A stretch of DNA of 64,000 bases from contig NZ_JAEKFT010000019.1 of assembly GCF_018524365.1 (NCBI RefSeq), forward strand, positions 1-64,000. The letters run 5' to 3'. Source of the stretch: Denitromonas iodatirespirans. GTDB lineage: Bacteria > Pseudomonadota > Gammaproteobacteria > Burkholderiales > Rhodocyclaceae. The translations under genes were made by a program, and so were the position numbers. Within the stretch, counting starts at the first letter, position 1; every line of letters starts with the position of its first letter. A model generated the notes under the pieces. It had not been told where the DNA came from and ran no database searches. It worked only from the letters and a program-made list of their open reading frames with translations. This document shows, one piece after another, positions 38,942-47,250 of this stretch.

Positions 38942-40420
38942 ATGCCGACACGCCACCTGCTCTATCTCGATGCCAACGCCCTGTCCAGCTTCCGCTGGCA
39001 GCAGGGCCACATCGTGCCAACCGGCCACTACACGGCCGACGAAGCCGGCATCAAAGCCTTCGCCGACGCCGTCCGGCGGACGAGCGGCGGCCTCTACACG
39101 CTGCTGGTCGACGTGGTCGACGAAGGTTTTCACGCCGACACCCTGCCCAGCGTGCACGGCCCCGACCGCGCCGCCATGCTCCAACGCAAGCGCAGCCAGA
39201 CCTTTTTCGGCACGCCCCTGAGCGGCGCGCTGTCCATCGGCCACGACCGCAGCGGCCGCCGCCATGACGAACACTTCCTGTTCCTCGCCCTGACCCGACC
39301 CGCCATCGTCGAACCCTGGCTGCAGGTGCTGCGTGTCGCGCACGCCCCGCTCACCGGCATCCACACCGTCGCCCTGCTGCTCGATCGCCTGGTCCAGCGC
39401 CTGGCCGCGCCCGCCGAACGTTGCCTGCTGGTCACTCTCACGCCGGCCGGCATGCGCCAGACCTTCATCGACCAGGGCCATCTGCGCTTCAGCCGCCTGG
39501 CCCCCGGCCTGCACGACATCGATGCCGATACCGCCAGTCGATGCGCCGGCGAGATCCTCAAGACCCACTCCTACCTGGTCAGCCAGCGCATGCTGCCGCG
39601 CAACAGTCCGCTGCCGGTGTATCTGCTGTGCGATGCAACCGCTTACCGGCACCTTGCACCGACCCTGGACCGCGCCGACGAGCGGCGTTACCTGCATGTC
39701 GAACTGGCCCCCCTGGCGCAGCGCATCGGCCTGCAATCGCCGCTCAAGGGCAGCGATGCCCTGCCCCTGCTGCTGCACTGGATGGCACGCGAGAGCGGCC
39801 TGCTGCAACTGGCGCCCGCCATCGAGCGCCGTGCCTTCCGCCTGTGGCAGACCCGCCAGGCGATCGTCGGCACCGGCGTCGCCGTGTTTGCGGCAGCGCT
39901 GCTGTTCGCCGGCAAACTGTGGTACGAGACGGCCTCCGTCAAGGCCGACACCATGCAGCTGCGCATCAACACCGTGACCCTGCAGGCCCACCTGTCACGG
40001 CTGCAGGCCGAACAGCCGCCGCTGCCGGTCTCCCTCGACGACTTGCGCCGCGCCCTCGAGGGTTTCGACCAGCTGCACAGCCACTCCGCCTCGCCGCGGC
40101 CCTGGTTGGCGCACCTGTCGGCGGCCCTCGATGCGCAACCCGATCTGACCCTGACCCGCATCCACTGGCAGTCTGAAGAAGGCCGCCGCAGCGGCGACGC
40201 CCAGCTCAGCCTGCCCGTGGCCATGGCCAGCGATCGCCGCGCCATGGTCGACCTCGCCGAGCGCTTCCTCGCCGATCTGGCCCGCCCACCGGCCACGACC
40301 GCCCGCGTCACCCGCATGCCGGTCGAGCTTCAGTCCGACCGCGCCTTTCGCAGCAGCACCACGGCCGACACGTCGGCACCGGTGCTCGAAGTCAGCTACA
40401 GCCTGCAGGCCGAGCCATGA
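38942..40420 (+). CDS. Bitopic pilus-locus protein, position of MshI (PilM/PilN-like)
   Basis: The 492-residue protein is not confidently recognised. Residues 1-300 are cytoplasmic and begin with a strand (HLLYLDANALSSFRW). One membrane helix (about 306-326) follows. The remaining 165 residues are periplasmic, with a coiled-coil stretch (MQLRINTVTLQAHLSRLQAE) and an alpha/beta end. This layout resembles a PilM-like cytoplasmic part joined to a PilN-like part, as proposed for MshI. It starts three bases after mshG and overlaps the next gene by four. The functional call rests on position and architecture. Confidence 0.6.
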   Translation: MPTRHLLYLDANALSSFRWQQGHIVPTGHYTADEAGIKAFADAVRRTSGGLYTLLVDVVDEGFHADTLPSVHGPDRAAMLQRKRSQTFFGTPLSGALSIGHDRSGRRHDEHFLFLALTRPAIVEPWLQVLRVAHAPLTGIHTVALLLDRLVQRLAAPAERCLLVTLTPAGMRQTFIDQGHLRFSRLAPGLHDIDADTASRCAGEILKTHSYLVSQRMLPRNSPLPVYLLCDATAYRHLAPTLDRADERRYLHVELAPLAQRIGLQSPLKGSDALPLLLHWMARESGLLQLAPAIERRAFRLWQTRQAIVGTGVAVFAAALLFAGKLWYETASVKADTMQLRINTVTLQAHLSRLQAEQPPLPVSLDDLRRALEGFDQLHSHSASPRPWLAHLSAALDAQPDLTLTRIHWQSEEGRRSGDAQLSLPVAMASDRRAMVDLAERFLADLARPPATTARVTRMPVELQSDRAFRSSTTADTSAPVLEVSYSLQAEP

Positions 40421-40992
40421 TCCGCACCCAGGACCTGCGCCTGCTGCGCTGGCCCCTGCTGCTGGCGGCGATCCTGATCGCCACCGGCGCCACGGCCGTA
40501 TGGCTGGCCCAGGTCCGCGCCGAGGCGGCCGAGCGCGCGCATGCCGGCGCCCGGCAACACTACACCGCCGCCAACACCCGCCTGCTGCAGGCCCGCACCG
40601 ACGAGCACACCCTGCGCGACGCCCTCGCCCGCTACGACGCCCTGGCCCGACAAGGGGTGATCGGCCCGGAGCGGCGTCTCGACTGGGTCGAAACCCTCGA
40701 CGCAGCGCGCCGGCGCCAGGGCATCGACACCATCAGCTACGAAATCCTGCCCCAGCAACCGGTCGACAAGGACGCGGGTGAGCGCCTGCGCTGGATGGAA
40801 AGCCGCATGCGCCTGACGCTGCAAGTGCGCCACGCCGGCGTACTGCTGGGCCTGCTCGATGCCCTGCGCGAGGTCGACAGCGCGCTGGTGCTGCCGCACG
40901 CCTGCCGGCTGGCGCGGCGCGCCGATGGCGCCGGCCTGGACGGCGAATGCGAACTGCGCTGGCTGACGCTGCAGGCGGGAGCCCCCTCATGA
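40417..40992 (+). CDS. Bitopic pilus-locus protein, PilO/MshJ-like
   Basis: The 191-residue protein has a short cytoplasmic start, one membrane helix (about 12-31), a coiled coil (about 33-75) and a small alpha/beta domain. This is the PilO/GspM/MshJ layout. Sequence similarity cannot be judged here, so the call is by architecture and position after the MshI-like gene. ATGA overlaps link it to both neighbours. Confidence 0.6.
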   Translation: MIRTQDLRLLRWPLLLAAILIATGATAVWLAQVRAEAAERAHAGARQHYTAANTRLLQARTDEHTLRDALARYDALARQGVIGPERRLDWVETLDAARRRQGIDTISYEILPQQPVDKDAGERLRWMESRMRLTLQVRHAGVLLGLLDALREVDSALVLPHACRLARRADGAGLDGECELRWLTLQAGAPS

Positions 40993-41348
40993 GCGCCCGC
41001 CGCGGGCCGATGCTGGCCGCCCTGCTCCTCGCCGCCTCGACCGCCCCCGCCTTGGGCGCCGAGGCGCCGCTCGGCCGCCTGTTCTTCACACCGGAAGAGC
41101 GCGCCGCGCTGGATCGCAACGAGTCGCCGACCGAGGCACGCACGCTGCCGCGGGTCGACGGCATCGTCCAGCGCAAGGGCGCGCCGGCCACGGTGTGGAT
41201 CGACGGCCAGCCGCGGCGCGACGTGCCGGCCGGCACCCGTCGCGCCCGGGTCGTCGGCCCCGACGGCCAACCGGTCTGGCGCACGGTCGGCGAGCCGGCC
41301 GACGCCACAGACGGGCCGACCCTGCACATCCAGCGGCACGACCGATGA
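40989..41348 (+). CDS. Small exported pilus-locus protein, MshK/PilP-like position
   Basis: The 119-residue protein has a signal peptide ending near APALGA and a short periplasmic domain (LGRLFFTPEERAALDR, then GIVQRKGAPATVWIDG). The FFTPEERAALD segment with a following small beta domain recalls MshK and GspC/PilP-like homology regions. Similarity is weak, so no firm name is given. It overlaps the PilO-like gene and the next prepilin gene by four bases each. Confidence 0.6.
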   Translation: MSARRGPMLAALLLAASTAPALGAEAPLGRLFFTPEERAALDRNESPTEARTLPRVDGIVQRKGAPATVWIDGQPRRDVPAGTRRARVVGPDGQPVWRTVGEPADATDGPTLHIQRHDR

Positions 41349-42586
41349 CGCCCCGCCAACACGGCCTGATCCTGCCCGCCCTGCTGGTGCTGCTGCTGAT
41401 CGGCAGCCTCGCCGCCGTGCTCGGCAGCGGCACGCTGGCCCGCAACGTCGAAACCCGCCGGCAGGCTCACACCATGGCCGCGCTGGCCCAGGCCCGCGCC
41501 GCCCTGATCGGCTACGCGCAGAGCTATCACCTGACACATGCCGGCCAGAGCGTCGGCTATCTGCCGTGCCCGGACACGGACTCAAGCAGCGGCGACGGCA
41601 ACGCCGCGCCGGTGTGCGGCAGCCAGGACAATTTCGCCATCGGCCGCCTGCCCTATCGCACCCTCGGCCTGCCGCCGCTGCGCGACGGCGAGGGCGAATG
41701 CCTGTGGTACGCCGTGGCCGGCGCCTTCAAGAACAACCCCAAGTCCGACCGCCTCGACTGGGACAGCGCGGGCCAGTTTCAGATCCGGGACGGCCAGCGC
41801 AACCTCATCGCGGTCGCCTTTCCGGACCAATGGGCTGCGGCGGTCGTCTTTGCCCCCAGCCGACCGCTGGCCGGGCAACTGCGCAGCAGTTCGGCCCGTC
41901 GCTGCAGCGGTGACGCCGACGCAGCCGCCGCCTTGCAAGCCTATCTCGAAGGCGCCACTACTGCACCGAGCGCCCTGACGCCTGTCCTCCTGATGCGCGG
42001 CCAACCCGATGGGACGGCCAACAACGACCGGCTGGCCTGGATCTCGGCCGACGACATCTTCGACGCCCACCTCGTCGCGCGCAGCGACTTCGCCAGCCTG
42101 ATCGACGGCATCAACACCGGCCTGAGAACCACCTTCACCCAGATGGCGACCAGCCCCGTTCCGCACCTCGCCCCGGCCCCGTCCGATGCCAGCGCTACCG
42201 GCGTGGTCGACATCGGCGGCTTGCCCGCGCCCTACAGCGCCGCCGCGCTGGAGCGGCCGCTGACCCCCGACGAATCGGCCGTCAACGGCGCACTCGCCGC
42301 TGCCGCCCCCTGGCGCGACCAGTACCGCTACCTGCGCTGCGGCGACGGCAGCGCCTGCCTCGACTGGGACGACGGTTCCGGCATCACCAAACCTTGCTCC
42401 GCCATCATTGCCTTTGCCGGCCACCGGCTACCGGACCAGAATCGGGCCGATGGCATCGCCGCCGACCCGGCCGCCTTTTTCGAGGGGCCGAATGTCCAGG
42501 CGCTCGCGCTGGCCGCGCCCTTTACCGGACTGGCCAGCTACGCCGGCAGCCAGCCCACCGTCGACGTGATCCAATGCGTACCATGA
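41345..42586 (+). CDS. Large atypical prepilin-like protein (PilX/GspK-like)
   Basis: The 413-residue protein starts MTPRQHGLILPALLVLLLIG: a short basic leader, a Gly at the expected cleavage point, then a hydrophobic helix. Glu5 of mature pilins is absent, as in PilX and GspK. The large periplasmic domain is Cys-bearing (PCPDTDSSSG, APVCGSQ, RRCSGDAD, CSAIIAFAGHR), suggesting disulfides. A PCP...LPYRTLGLP module is shared with the next gene, so the two minor pilins are related. Likely a tip or priming minor pilin; inferred. Confidence 0.7.
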   Translation: MTPRQHGLILPALLVLLLIGSLAAVLGSGTLARNVETRRQAHTMAALAQARAALIGYAQSYHLTHAGQSVGYLPCPDTDSSSGDGNAAPVCGSQDNFAIGRLPYRTLGLPPLRDGEGECLWYAVAGAFKNNPKSDRLDWDSAGQFQIRDGQRNLIAVAFPDQWAAAVVFAPSRPLAGQLRSSSARRCSGDADAAAALQAYLEGATTAPSALTPVLLMRGQPDGTANNDRLAWISADDIFDAHLVARSDFASLIDGINTGLRTTFTQMATSPVPHLAPAPSDASATGVVDIGGLPAPYSAAALERPLTPDESAVNGALAAAAPWRDQYRYLRCGDGSACLDWDDGSGITKPCSAIIAFAGHRLPDQNRADGIAADPAAFFEGPNVQALALAAPFTGLASYAGSQPTVDVIQCVP

Positions 42587-43311
42587 GCGCCAATCCATCG
42601 CACCGTCAGCACGGCTTCACCCTCGCCGAACTGGCCATCGTCCTGCTGATCCTCACCGTGCTGGCCGCCGCCCTGGTAGTACCCTTCCGCGCGCGTCTGG
42701 AAGCGGACCGCCGCGAGCAGACCCGCCGCATGCTCGACGACATCCACGCTGCCCTGATCGGCTTCGCCATCGTCCACGGCCGCTTGCCTTGTCCCACCAC
42801 CCGGCGCAATCCGCTCGATACGCGCTATGGCGAGGAGGAGATCGACGGCGCCACCAACAAGTGCGTGGTCGGCAGCGAAGGCATGCTGCCGTGGCGCACG
42901 CTGGGCCTGCCTGGCTTCGATGCCTGGGGCCATGCGCGCAGCGTCGAAGCCGATCCGTGGGCGGGTCAGTTCCGCTACCGGGTGGACCTCGACTTCAGCA
43001 GCGCCCAGCCCGGCGTGAAGATCAAGGCCGATACGGACTACGCGAGCACGATCAAAGTCATTGACCATGACGGCAACGAGATCACCGTGTCGTCATACAG
43101 CGGCACCGAGTCCCTCAAGAACACCTTGGCCGTCGCTCTCGTCTATTCCACCGGCCCCGACCTCACCCCCAACGGCGCCAACGCCAGCTACGAAGCCGTT
43201 GGCGATGCCACCTACGAAACCGGCGAGCCGACCACCGCCTTTGATGATATGGTTGTCTGGATCGCCCGCCCGCTCTTGATCGCCCGCATGGCGCAGGCCG
43301 GCGCCTTGTAG
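42583..43311 (+). CDS. Type IV prepilin-like minor pilin
   Basis: The 242-residue protein has a canonical class III signal: HG then FTLAELAIVLLILTVLAAAL, with Glu5 present. Cleavage and methylation by a prepilin peptidase are expected, although no such peptidase is encoded in the window. The globular part shares the CPT...GMLPWRTLGLPG motif with the preceding gene. The ATG at 42583 gives an ATGA overlap with that gene; one at 42574 is also possible. Confidence 0.85.
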   Translation: MSANPSHRQHGFTLAELAIVLLILTVLAAALVVPFRARLEADRREQTRRMLDDIHAALIGFAIVHGRLPCPTTRRNPLDTRYGEEEIDGATNKCVVGSEGMLPWRTLGLPGFDAWGHARSVEADPWAGQFRYRVDLDFSSAQPGVKIKADTDYASTIKVIDHDGNEITVSSYSGTESLKNTLAVALVYSTGPDLTPNGANASYEAVGDATYETGEPTTAFDDMVVWIARPLLIARMAQAGAL

Positions 43312-43331
43312 CCCAGACCTTGGCAACGCCC

Positions 43332-44666
43332 ATGGATTCCACGGACGAGTTGTCCTACTACGCTCAAAGCTTCGCGACGCGCCTGCGCAATGCCGGCGTG
43401 CGCCCGGGCGACGACGAGCAGACCCGCCTGGGCAAGTCCTTGCTGGTTTTCGCCACCGGCCTGATGAGCATCGCCTCGGGGCTGTGGCTGCTGCTGTACT
43501 GGCTGAGCGGGCCGAAGCTCTCCTCGACCCTGCCCTTCCTGTTCCAGGTCCTGCTGGCGGCCAATCTCGCCTACTACATCCACAGCGGCAACTTCACCTG
43601 GTTTCGCTTCAGCCAGTTCGCCTTGTTCCTGTTCTTCCCCTTCGTGGCGCAGTGGAGCATGGGCAACTTCATCACCGGTTCGGGCGTCATCCTGTGGGGG
43701 CTGATCGCGCCGATCGGCGCGGTCTTCGTGATGGGCTTGCGCGAGTCGATGCCCTGGTTCTTCGCCTACGTGTTCTTCACCGCACTCACCGGCCTCTTCG
43801 ACTACCTGCTGGTGGATGTCAGCGGGCCGCTCGATGCTGCCGCCGCCGCGGTGTCGCTACGCACCTCGGTGCTGTTCTTCGCGCTCAACTTCATCGCCAT
43901 CTCGGGCATCGTCTATGCGCTGGTGCGCTTTGCCCTCGAAGAGAAGCGCAAGCTGCAGACACGCCTGGAAGAGGCCATGAGCCTGCTGCGCTCCGAGCAG
44001 GAACGCTCCGAACGGCTGCTGCTCAACGTGCTGCCCGGCGCCGTGGCCGAGCGCCTCAAGATGAGCGACGAAACGGTGGCCGACGACTTCTCCAGCGTCT
44101 CGGTGATGTTCGCCGACATCGTCAACTTCACCCAGATCGCCAGCGGCCTGAGCGCGCCGCAGGTGTTCGCCATGCTCAACGAAGTGTTCTGCTGTTTCGA
44201 TGCGCTGGCCGAGCAACGCGGGCTCGAGAAGATCAAGACCATCGGCGACGCCTACATGGTCGCCGGCGGCCTGGACGGGCGTTGCAAGGATCCGTGTGCT
44301 GCCATCGCCGAGCTGGCGCTCGACATGCGCGACAATCTGCCCCGGCTGTCCGCCAAGGTCGGCGTACCGCTGGCGCTGCGCATCGGCATCGGCACCGGTC
44401 CGGTGGTGGCCGGCGTGGTCGGCCGCAAGAAGTTCATCTACGACCTGTGGGGCGACACGGTCAACGTGGCCAGCCGTCTGAGCGGCGATGGCGCGCCGGA
44501 CACCATCCATTGCGACCGCCGCACCCACATGCACCTGTCACAGCGCTTTGCCTTCGACGAGCGCAGCATCCTGCGCATCAAGGGCAAGGGCGAGGTCATC
44601 ACCTACCGCCTGCTCGGGCACATGCCGCAGGGCAGCCACCCCCCGCATCACTCCGCCGCCGCCTGA
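43332..44666 (+). CDS. Membrane class III adenylate cyclase
   Basis: The 444-residue protein has six predicted membrane helices in the first 200 residues, a signalling coiled coil (LEEKRKLQTRLEEAMSLLRSEQERSERL region) and a CYCc domain. Catalytic residues are complete: metal Asp in FADIVNF, Lys and the second metal Asp in KIKTIGDAYM, then Asp, Asn and Arg in DLWGDTVNVASR. The Lys/Asp pair predicts ATP rather than GTP as substrate. It follows the minor pilin gene by 20 bases, and its 3' end overlaps the convergent kinase gene by 19 bases. The ATG at 43332 is chosen; a TTG four codons upstream is possible. Confidence 0.88.
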   Translation: MDSTDELSYYAQSFATRLRNAGVRPGDDEQTRLGKSLLVFATGLMSIASGLWLLLYWLSGPKLSSTLPFLFQVLLAANLAYYIHSGNFTWFRFSQFALFLFFPFVAQWSMGNFITGSGVILWGLIAPIGAVFVMGLRESMPWFFAYVFFTALTGLFDYLLVDVSGPLDAAAAAVSLRTSVLFFALNFIAISGIVYALVRFALEEKRKLQTRLEEAMSLLRSEQERSERLLLNVLPGAVAERLKMSDETVADDFSSVSVMFADIVNFTQIASGLSAPQVFAMLNEVFCCFDALAEQRGLEKIKTIGDAYMVAGGLDGRCKDPCAAIAELALDMRDNLPRLSAKVGVPLALRIGIGTGPVVAGVVGRKKFIYDLWGDTVNVASRLSGDGAPDTIHCDRRTHMHLSQRFAFDERSILRIKGKGEVITYRLLGHMPQGSHPPHHSAAA

Positions 44667-46384
44667 TCGAGGCGGAAGCGCACGCTGCCATCCCGGTTGC
44701 TGTCCAGGCGCAGCGCGTAGCCAGCCTCCTCGGCCAGGCGTGCCACCTGATACAAACCCATCCCCAACCCGCTGTGCGAGGCCACCGGCGCGCGCGTCAG
44801 CTGCCCGGCCAGCGGCGACGGGATCTGCGGCCCGTCGTCCTCGACCTCCAGCACCGGCAGCCCTGCCGGCACACGCAGGCGTACCGTGATGTTCAGCGCC
44901 GGATTGAGCAGGCGCTTGTCCAGCGCGTTCTGGATGAGGTTGTCCGCCACGCTGTTGAACACCGGCAACGACACCCGCAGGGCACCGGCATCGTCGCTGA
45001 GCACGAAGCGGATGTCGCTCGTCGCATGGCGCGCGCAGCATTCCTGCCACCACTGCGCCGCCGGCACGGTTTCGCCGGGCAGCGAGTCCGGATGGCGCAG
45101 CTTCTCGAGCGTCTGCGCCAGGCGTCGGGTAATCAGCGGCAACTGGCGCGACACCAGCGCCCGCAGCGCCGCCTCGTCCACCGTCGGCCGGGACGCGGTG
45201 TAGCACAGCGTGTTGAGCGATTGCAGCAGGTTCTTGACGTCATGGGTCAGGCGGGCGCCGGTCTCGTGGATGGCCCGCAGGTAGGACAGCGTCTCGAGCT
45301 GGCGCGCATGGCGCTTCTCGCGGCAGAACTCGGCCAGCATGCGCACCATCAGGTTGAAATGCCAGCTCAGGGCCGGGCTCGGCGCACGTCGCAGGTAGAG
45401 CGTGACGGTCAGCCCTTCCTGCGTGATCTGGCGCGCCACGGCGGCGGTGACGCCGAAGTCGCCCTCGCCTTCGGCCAACCGCCAGTGCCCGCCGCACACG
45501 CCGGGGACTCGCAGCATCCGCTGACAGGCCTGCTCGGCCAGCGCGTCGGGCGTCTCGACCACCAGCGACACGCTCGCCAGCTCGTGCAACCACTCCTCGA
45601 AGGACAGGCCGACCGACAGGATGCGCCGGGCAAACACCATGCCCAGCTGCGGACCGCCGCCGCCCGGCTGCCACGCCCAGGCCAGCACGAACAACACCAC
45701 GGCCATCGCAAACAGCGCCGACACCAGCGCCACCAGATAGGGCAGATGCTGCAGCCACATGAAGGCAAAGCCGCCCAGCGTCGACAAGGCCAGCACCATG
45801 AACAGCAGGATGGTCGACAGGAAATCGATGGCCTCCGCCCGCCGCCCGCTGCCGGGCGGCGCCGGCAGCCACATCACCACCATGATCAGCACCGGCAGGA
45901 CACTCAAGGCCAGCGCGTCGAAGAGCGGGCGCTCCGCCACCGCCACCGGCACCATCCGGGGCAGAACGATGATGAACAGGCTGCACACCAGGTAGGCCAC
46001 CGCCAACTGATAGGGCAGCCGCCCACGCGCGGAGATCTCGACAAACGCCCCGCCGCCGACCACCCCCGCCAGCACCATCAGCCACACCGCCAGCACGCCC
46101 CATGACATGCCCACCAGGAACAGCGCGATCACCACCATCATGACCAGCAGGTCCCGCCAGGCCAGGCGGTGGGCGCCGCGCACCACCGGTTGCCAGATCA
46201 GGAACACGCCGAGGTGTGCCAGCAGCAGCGTCCGCCCGACCAGCGACTCGACCCCTTGCAACATGCCCAGATGCAGCACCGCCAGCGAGGCCGCGAGCAG
46301 GCGATTGGGGGCATGGCCGAGCCAACGCCACGGCGCCCGCCAAGCTGTCATCGTTGCCGCCTTGTGAGTGCTCATGCGCGCCAT
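44648..46384 (-). CDS. Membrane sensor histidine kinase, convergent with the pilus operon
   Basis: The protein (578 residues from this start) has seven to eight membrane helices in the first 280 residues, a GAF-like stretch (about 300-390), and a kinase core. The core has the H-box LTHDVKNLLQSLN, the N-box DNLIQNALDK, and G-boxes DDGPQIP and GLGMGLY. The THDVKNLLQSL box resembles PrsK and NtrB-type kinases that feed NtrC-family regulators. No response regulator is adjacent on this strand; the sigma-54 regulator at 29934 is the obvious partner at the other end of the locus (inference). The start is uncertain because no good ribosome binding site is visible; an ATG at 46375 is an alternative. 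Confidence 0.85.
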   Translation of the reverse strand: MARMSTHKAATMTAWRAPWRWLGHAPNRLLAASLAVLHLGMLQGVESLVGRTLLLAHLGVFLIWQPVVRGAHRLAWRDLLVMMVVIALFLVGMSWGVLAVWLMVLAGVVGGGAFVEISARGRLPYQLAVAYLVCSLFIIVLPRMVPVAVAERPLFDALALSVLPVLIMVVMWLPAPPGSGRRAEAIDFLSTILLFMVLALSTLGGFAFMWLQHLPYLVALVSALFAMAVVLFVLAWAWQPGGGGPQLGMVFARRILSVGLSFEEWLHELASVSLVVETPDALAEQACQRMLRVPGVCGGHWRLAEGEGDFGVTAAVARQITQEGLTVTLYLRRAPSPALSWHFNLMVRMLAEFCREKRHARQLETLSYLRAIHETGARLTHDVKNLLQSLNTLCYTASRPTVDEAALRALVSRQLPLITRRLAQTLEKLRHPDSLPGETVPAAQWWQECCARHATSDIRFVLSDDAGALRVSLPVFNSVADNLIQNALDKRLLNPALNITVRLRVPAGLPVLEVEDDGPQIPSPLAGQLTRAPVASHSGLGMGLYQVARLAEEAGYALRLDSNRDGSVRFRLDQAAAE

Positions 46385-46447
46385 TGTAGTGAATGTGCGC
46401 CGAGGCGACAGATCGGGCCGGCCCCGGCCCGCCAGGTGACGACTTCG

Positions 46448-46462
46448 TGACACTACGTGTCG
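46448..46462. promoter_or_regulatory. Upstream dyad TGAC-N7-GTCG (candidate enhancer site)
   Basis: The three-base-spaced core GACAC-TAC-GTGTC is perfect, and the 15-base frame TGAC-N7-GTCR matches the dyads at 192-228 except for the last base. The centre is about 117 bases before the predicted start of the pilin transcript. Confidence 0.45.
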
Positions 46463-46468
46463 AGATAT

Positions 46469-46483
46469 TGACACCTTCCGTCA
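46469..46483. promoter_or_regulatory. Upstream dyad TGAC-N7-GTCA (candidate enhancer site)
   Basis: Perfect TTGAC and GTCAA arms seven bases apart. Its centre lies 21 bases from the first dyad, two helical turns, and about 96 bases before the predicted transcription start. Confidence 0.55.
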
Positions 46484-46545
46484 ACATCTGGTCAACCGCC
46501 GCCGGCAAAACCGTCGTCCCCCGCCCCCGATCCGGCCCAACGCCA

Positions 46546-46561
46546 AGGCACGCAACTTGCT
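46546..46561 (+). promoter_or_regulatory. sigma-54 (-24/-12) promoter of the major-pilin-like gene
   Basis: AGGCACG-N4-TTGCT with GG at 46547-46548 and GC at 46559-46560, exactly ten bases apart. Predicted start is near 46572. A GGAG ribosome binding site lies at 46581-46584, before the ATG at 46591. Confidence 0.85.
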
Positions 46562-46590
46562 TGAAATTCAACGGGATTTTGGAGACCCTC

Positions 46591-47250
46591 ATGAAACAAC
46601 GCAGCCTCAGACGCACCCAACGCGGCTTCACCCTGGTCGAGATCGCCGTCGTCCTCGTCATCATCGGCCTGCTGCTCGGCGGCGTGTTGAAGGGGCAGGA
46701 GCTGATCAACAGCGCCAAGGTGAAGAGCCTGGTCCAGGAATTCAACAGCGTGTCGACGATGGTTTACGGCTACCAGGACCGCTTCCGCTTTCTGCCTGGG
46801 GATGATCCGCAGGTGGCCGCTCACGTGGGCGGCACCCCGGCAACCACACCGGCCAACAGTACGGGCAACAGCCGCATCGACGGCGCATGGAACTCTTCCA
46901 CGTCGACCGATGAGTCCTTCCTGTTCTGGCAACATGTCCGACTCGCCGGTCTGGCGTCCGGCTCCACCGTCGTGGCCGACGCCAACTACCGGGAACTCAA
47001 CGTCGAGAATGGTCCCATCGGGGTCAGTAGCCAGAATCCAACGTCGAACGGCGCCGCCTTCCCCGGTCAGTTCTACATCTGCTCGGGCGGCCTCTCCACC
47101 CGCTTCGCCCGCCAGATCGACACCACCATGGATGACGGCGTCACCAACACGGGCGCCGTGCGCACGCTCCAGGCCGACGGCACCTTCATCAACCTGACGG
47201 CGGCCAACGAAGGCGACGGCAACTTCTACACCGTCTGCGCCGCCTACTAA
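46591..47250 (+). CDS. Type IV prepilin, probable major pilin of the locus
   Basis: The 219-residue protein has the class III signal QRG then FTLVEIAVVLVIIGLLLGG, with Glu5. The helix continues through KGQELINSAKVKSLVQEFNS and leads to a globular domain with GYQDRFRFLPGDDP. Two cysteines near the end (YICSGG and TVCAAY) could form the pilin disulfide loop. It has its own sigma-54 promoter and two upstream dyads, unlike the other prepilin genes, which suggests high regulated expression and hence the major subunit. Its stop codon overlaps that of the convergent antiporter gene. Confidence 0.85.
   Translation: MKQRSLRRTQRGFTLVEIAVVLVIIGLLLGGVLKGQELINSAKVKSLVQEFNSVSTMVYGYQDRFRFLPGDDPQVAAHVGGTPATTPANSTGNSRIDGAWNSSTSTDESFLFWQHVRLAGLASGSTVVADANYRELNVENGPIGVSSQNPTSNGAAFPGQFYICSGGLSTRFARQIDTTMDDGVTNTGAVRTLQADGTFINLTAANEGDGNFYTVCAAY

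Noticed and set aside
43484-46105. An 873-codon open frame on the plus strand
   Set aside because: It crosses the cyclase in another frame and continues antisense to the histidine kinase; both real genes have complete catalytic motifs.
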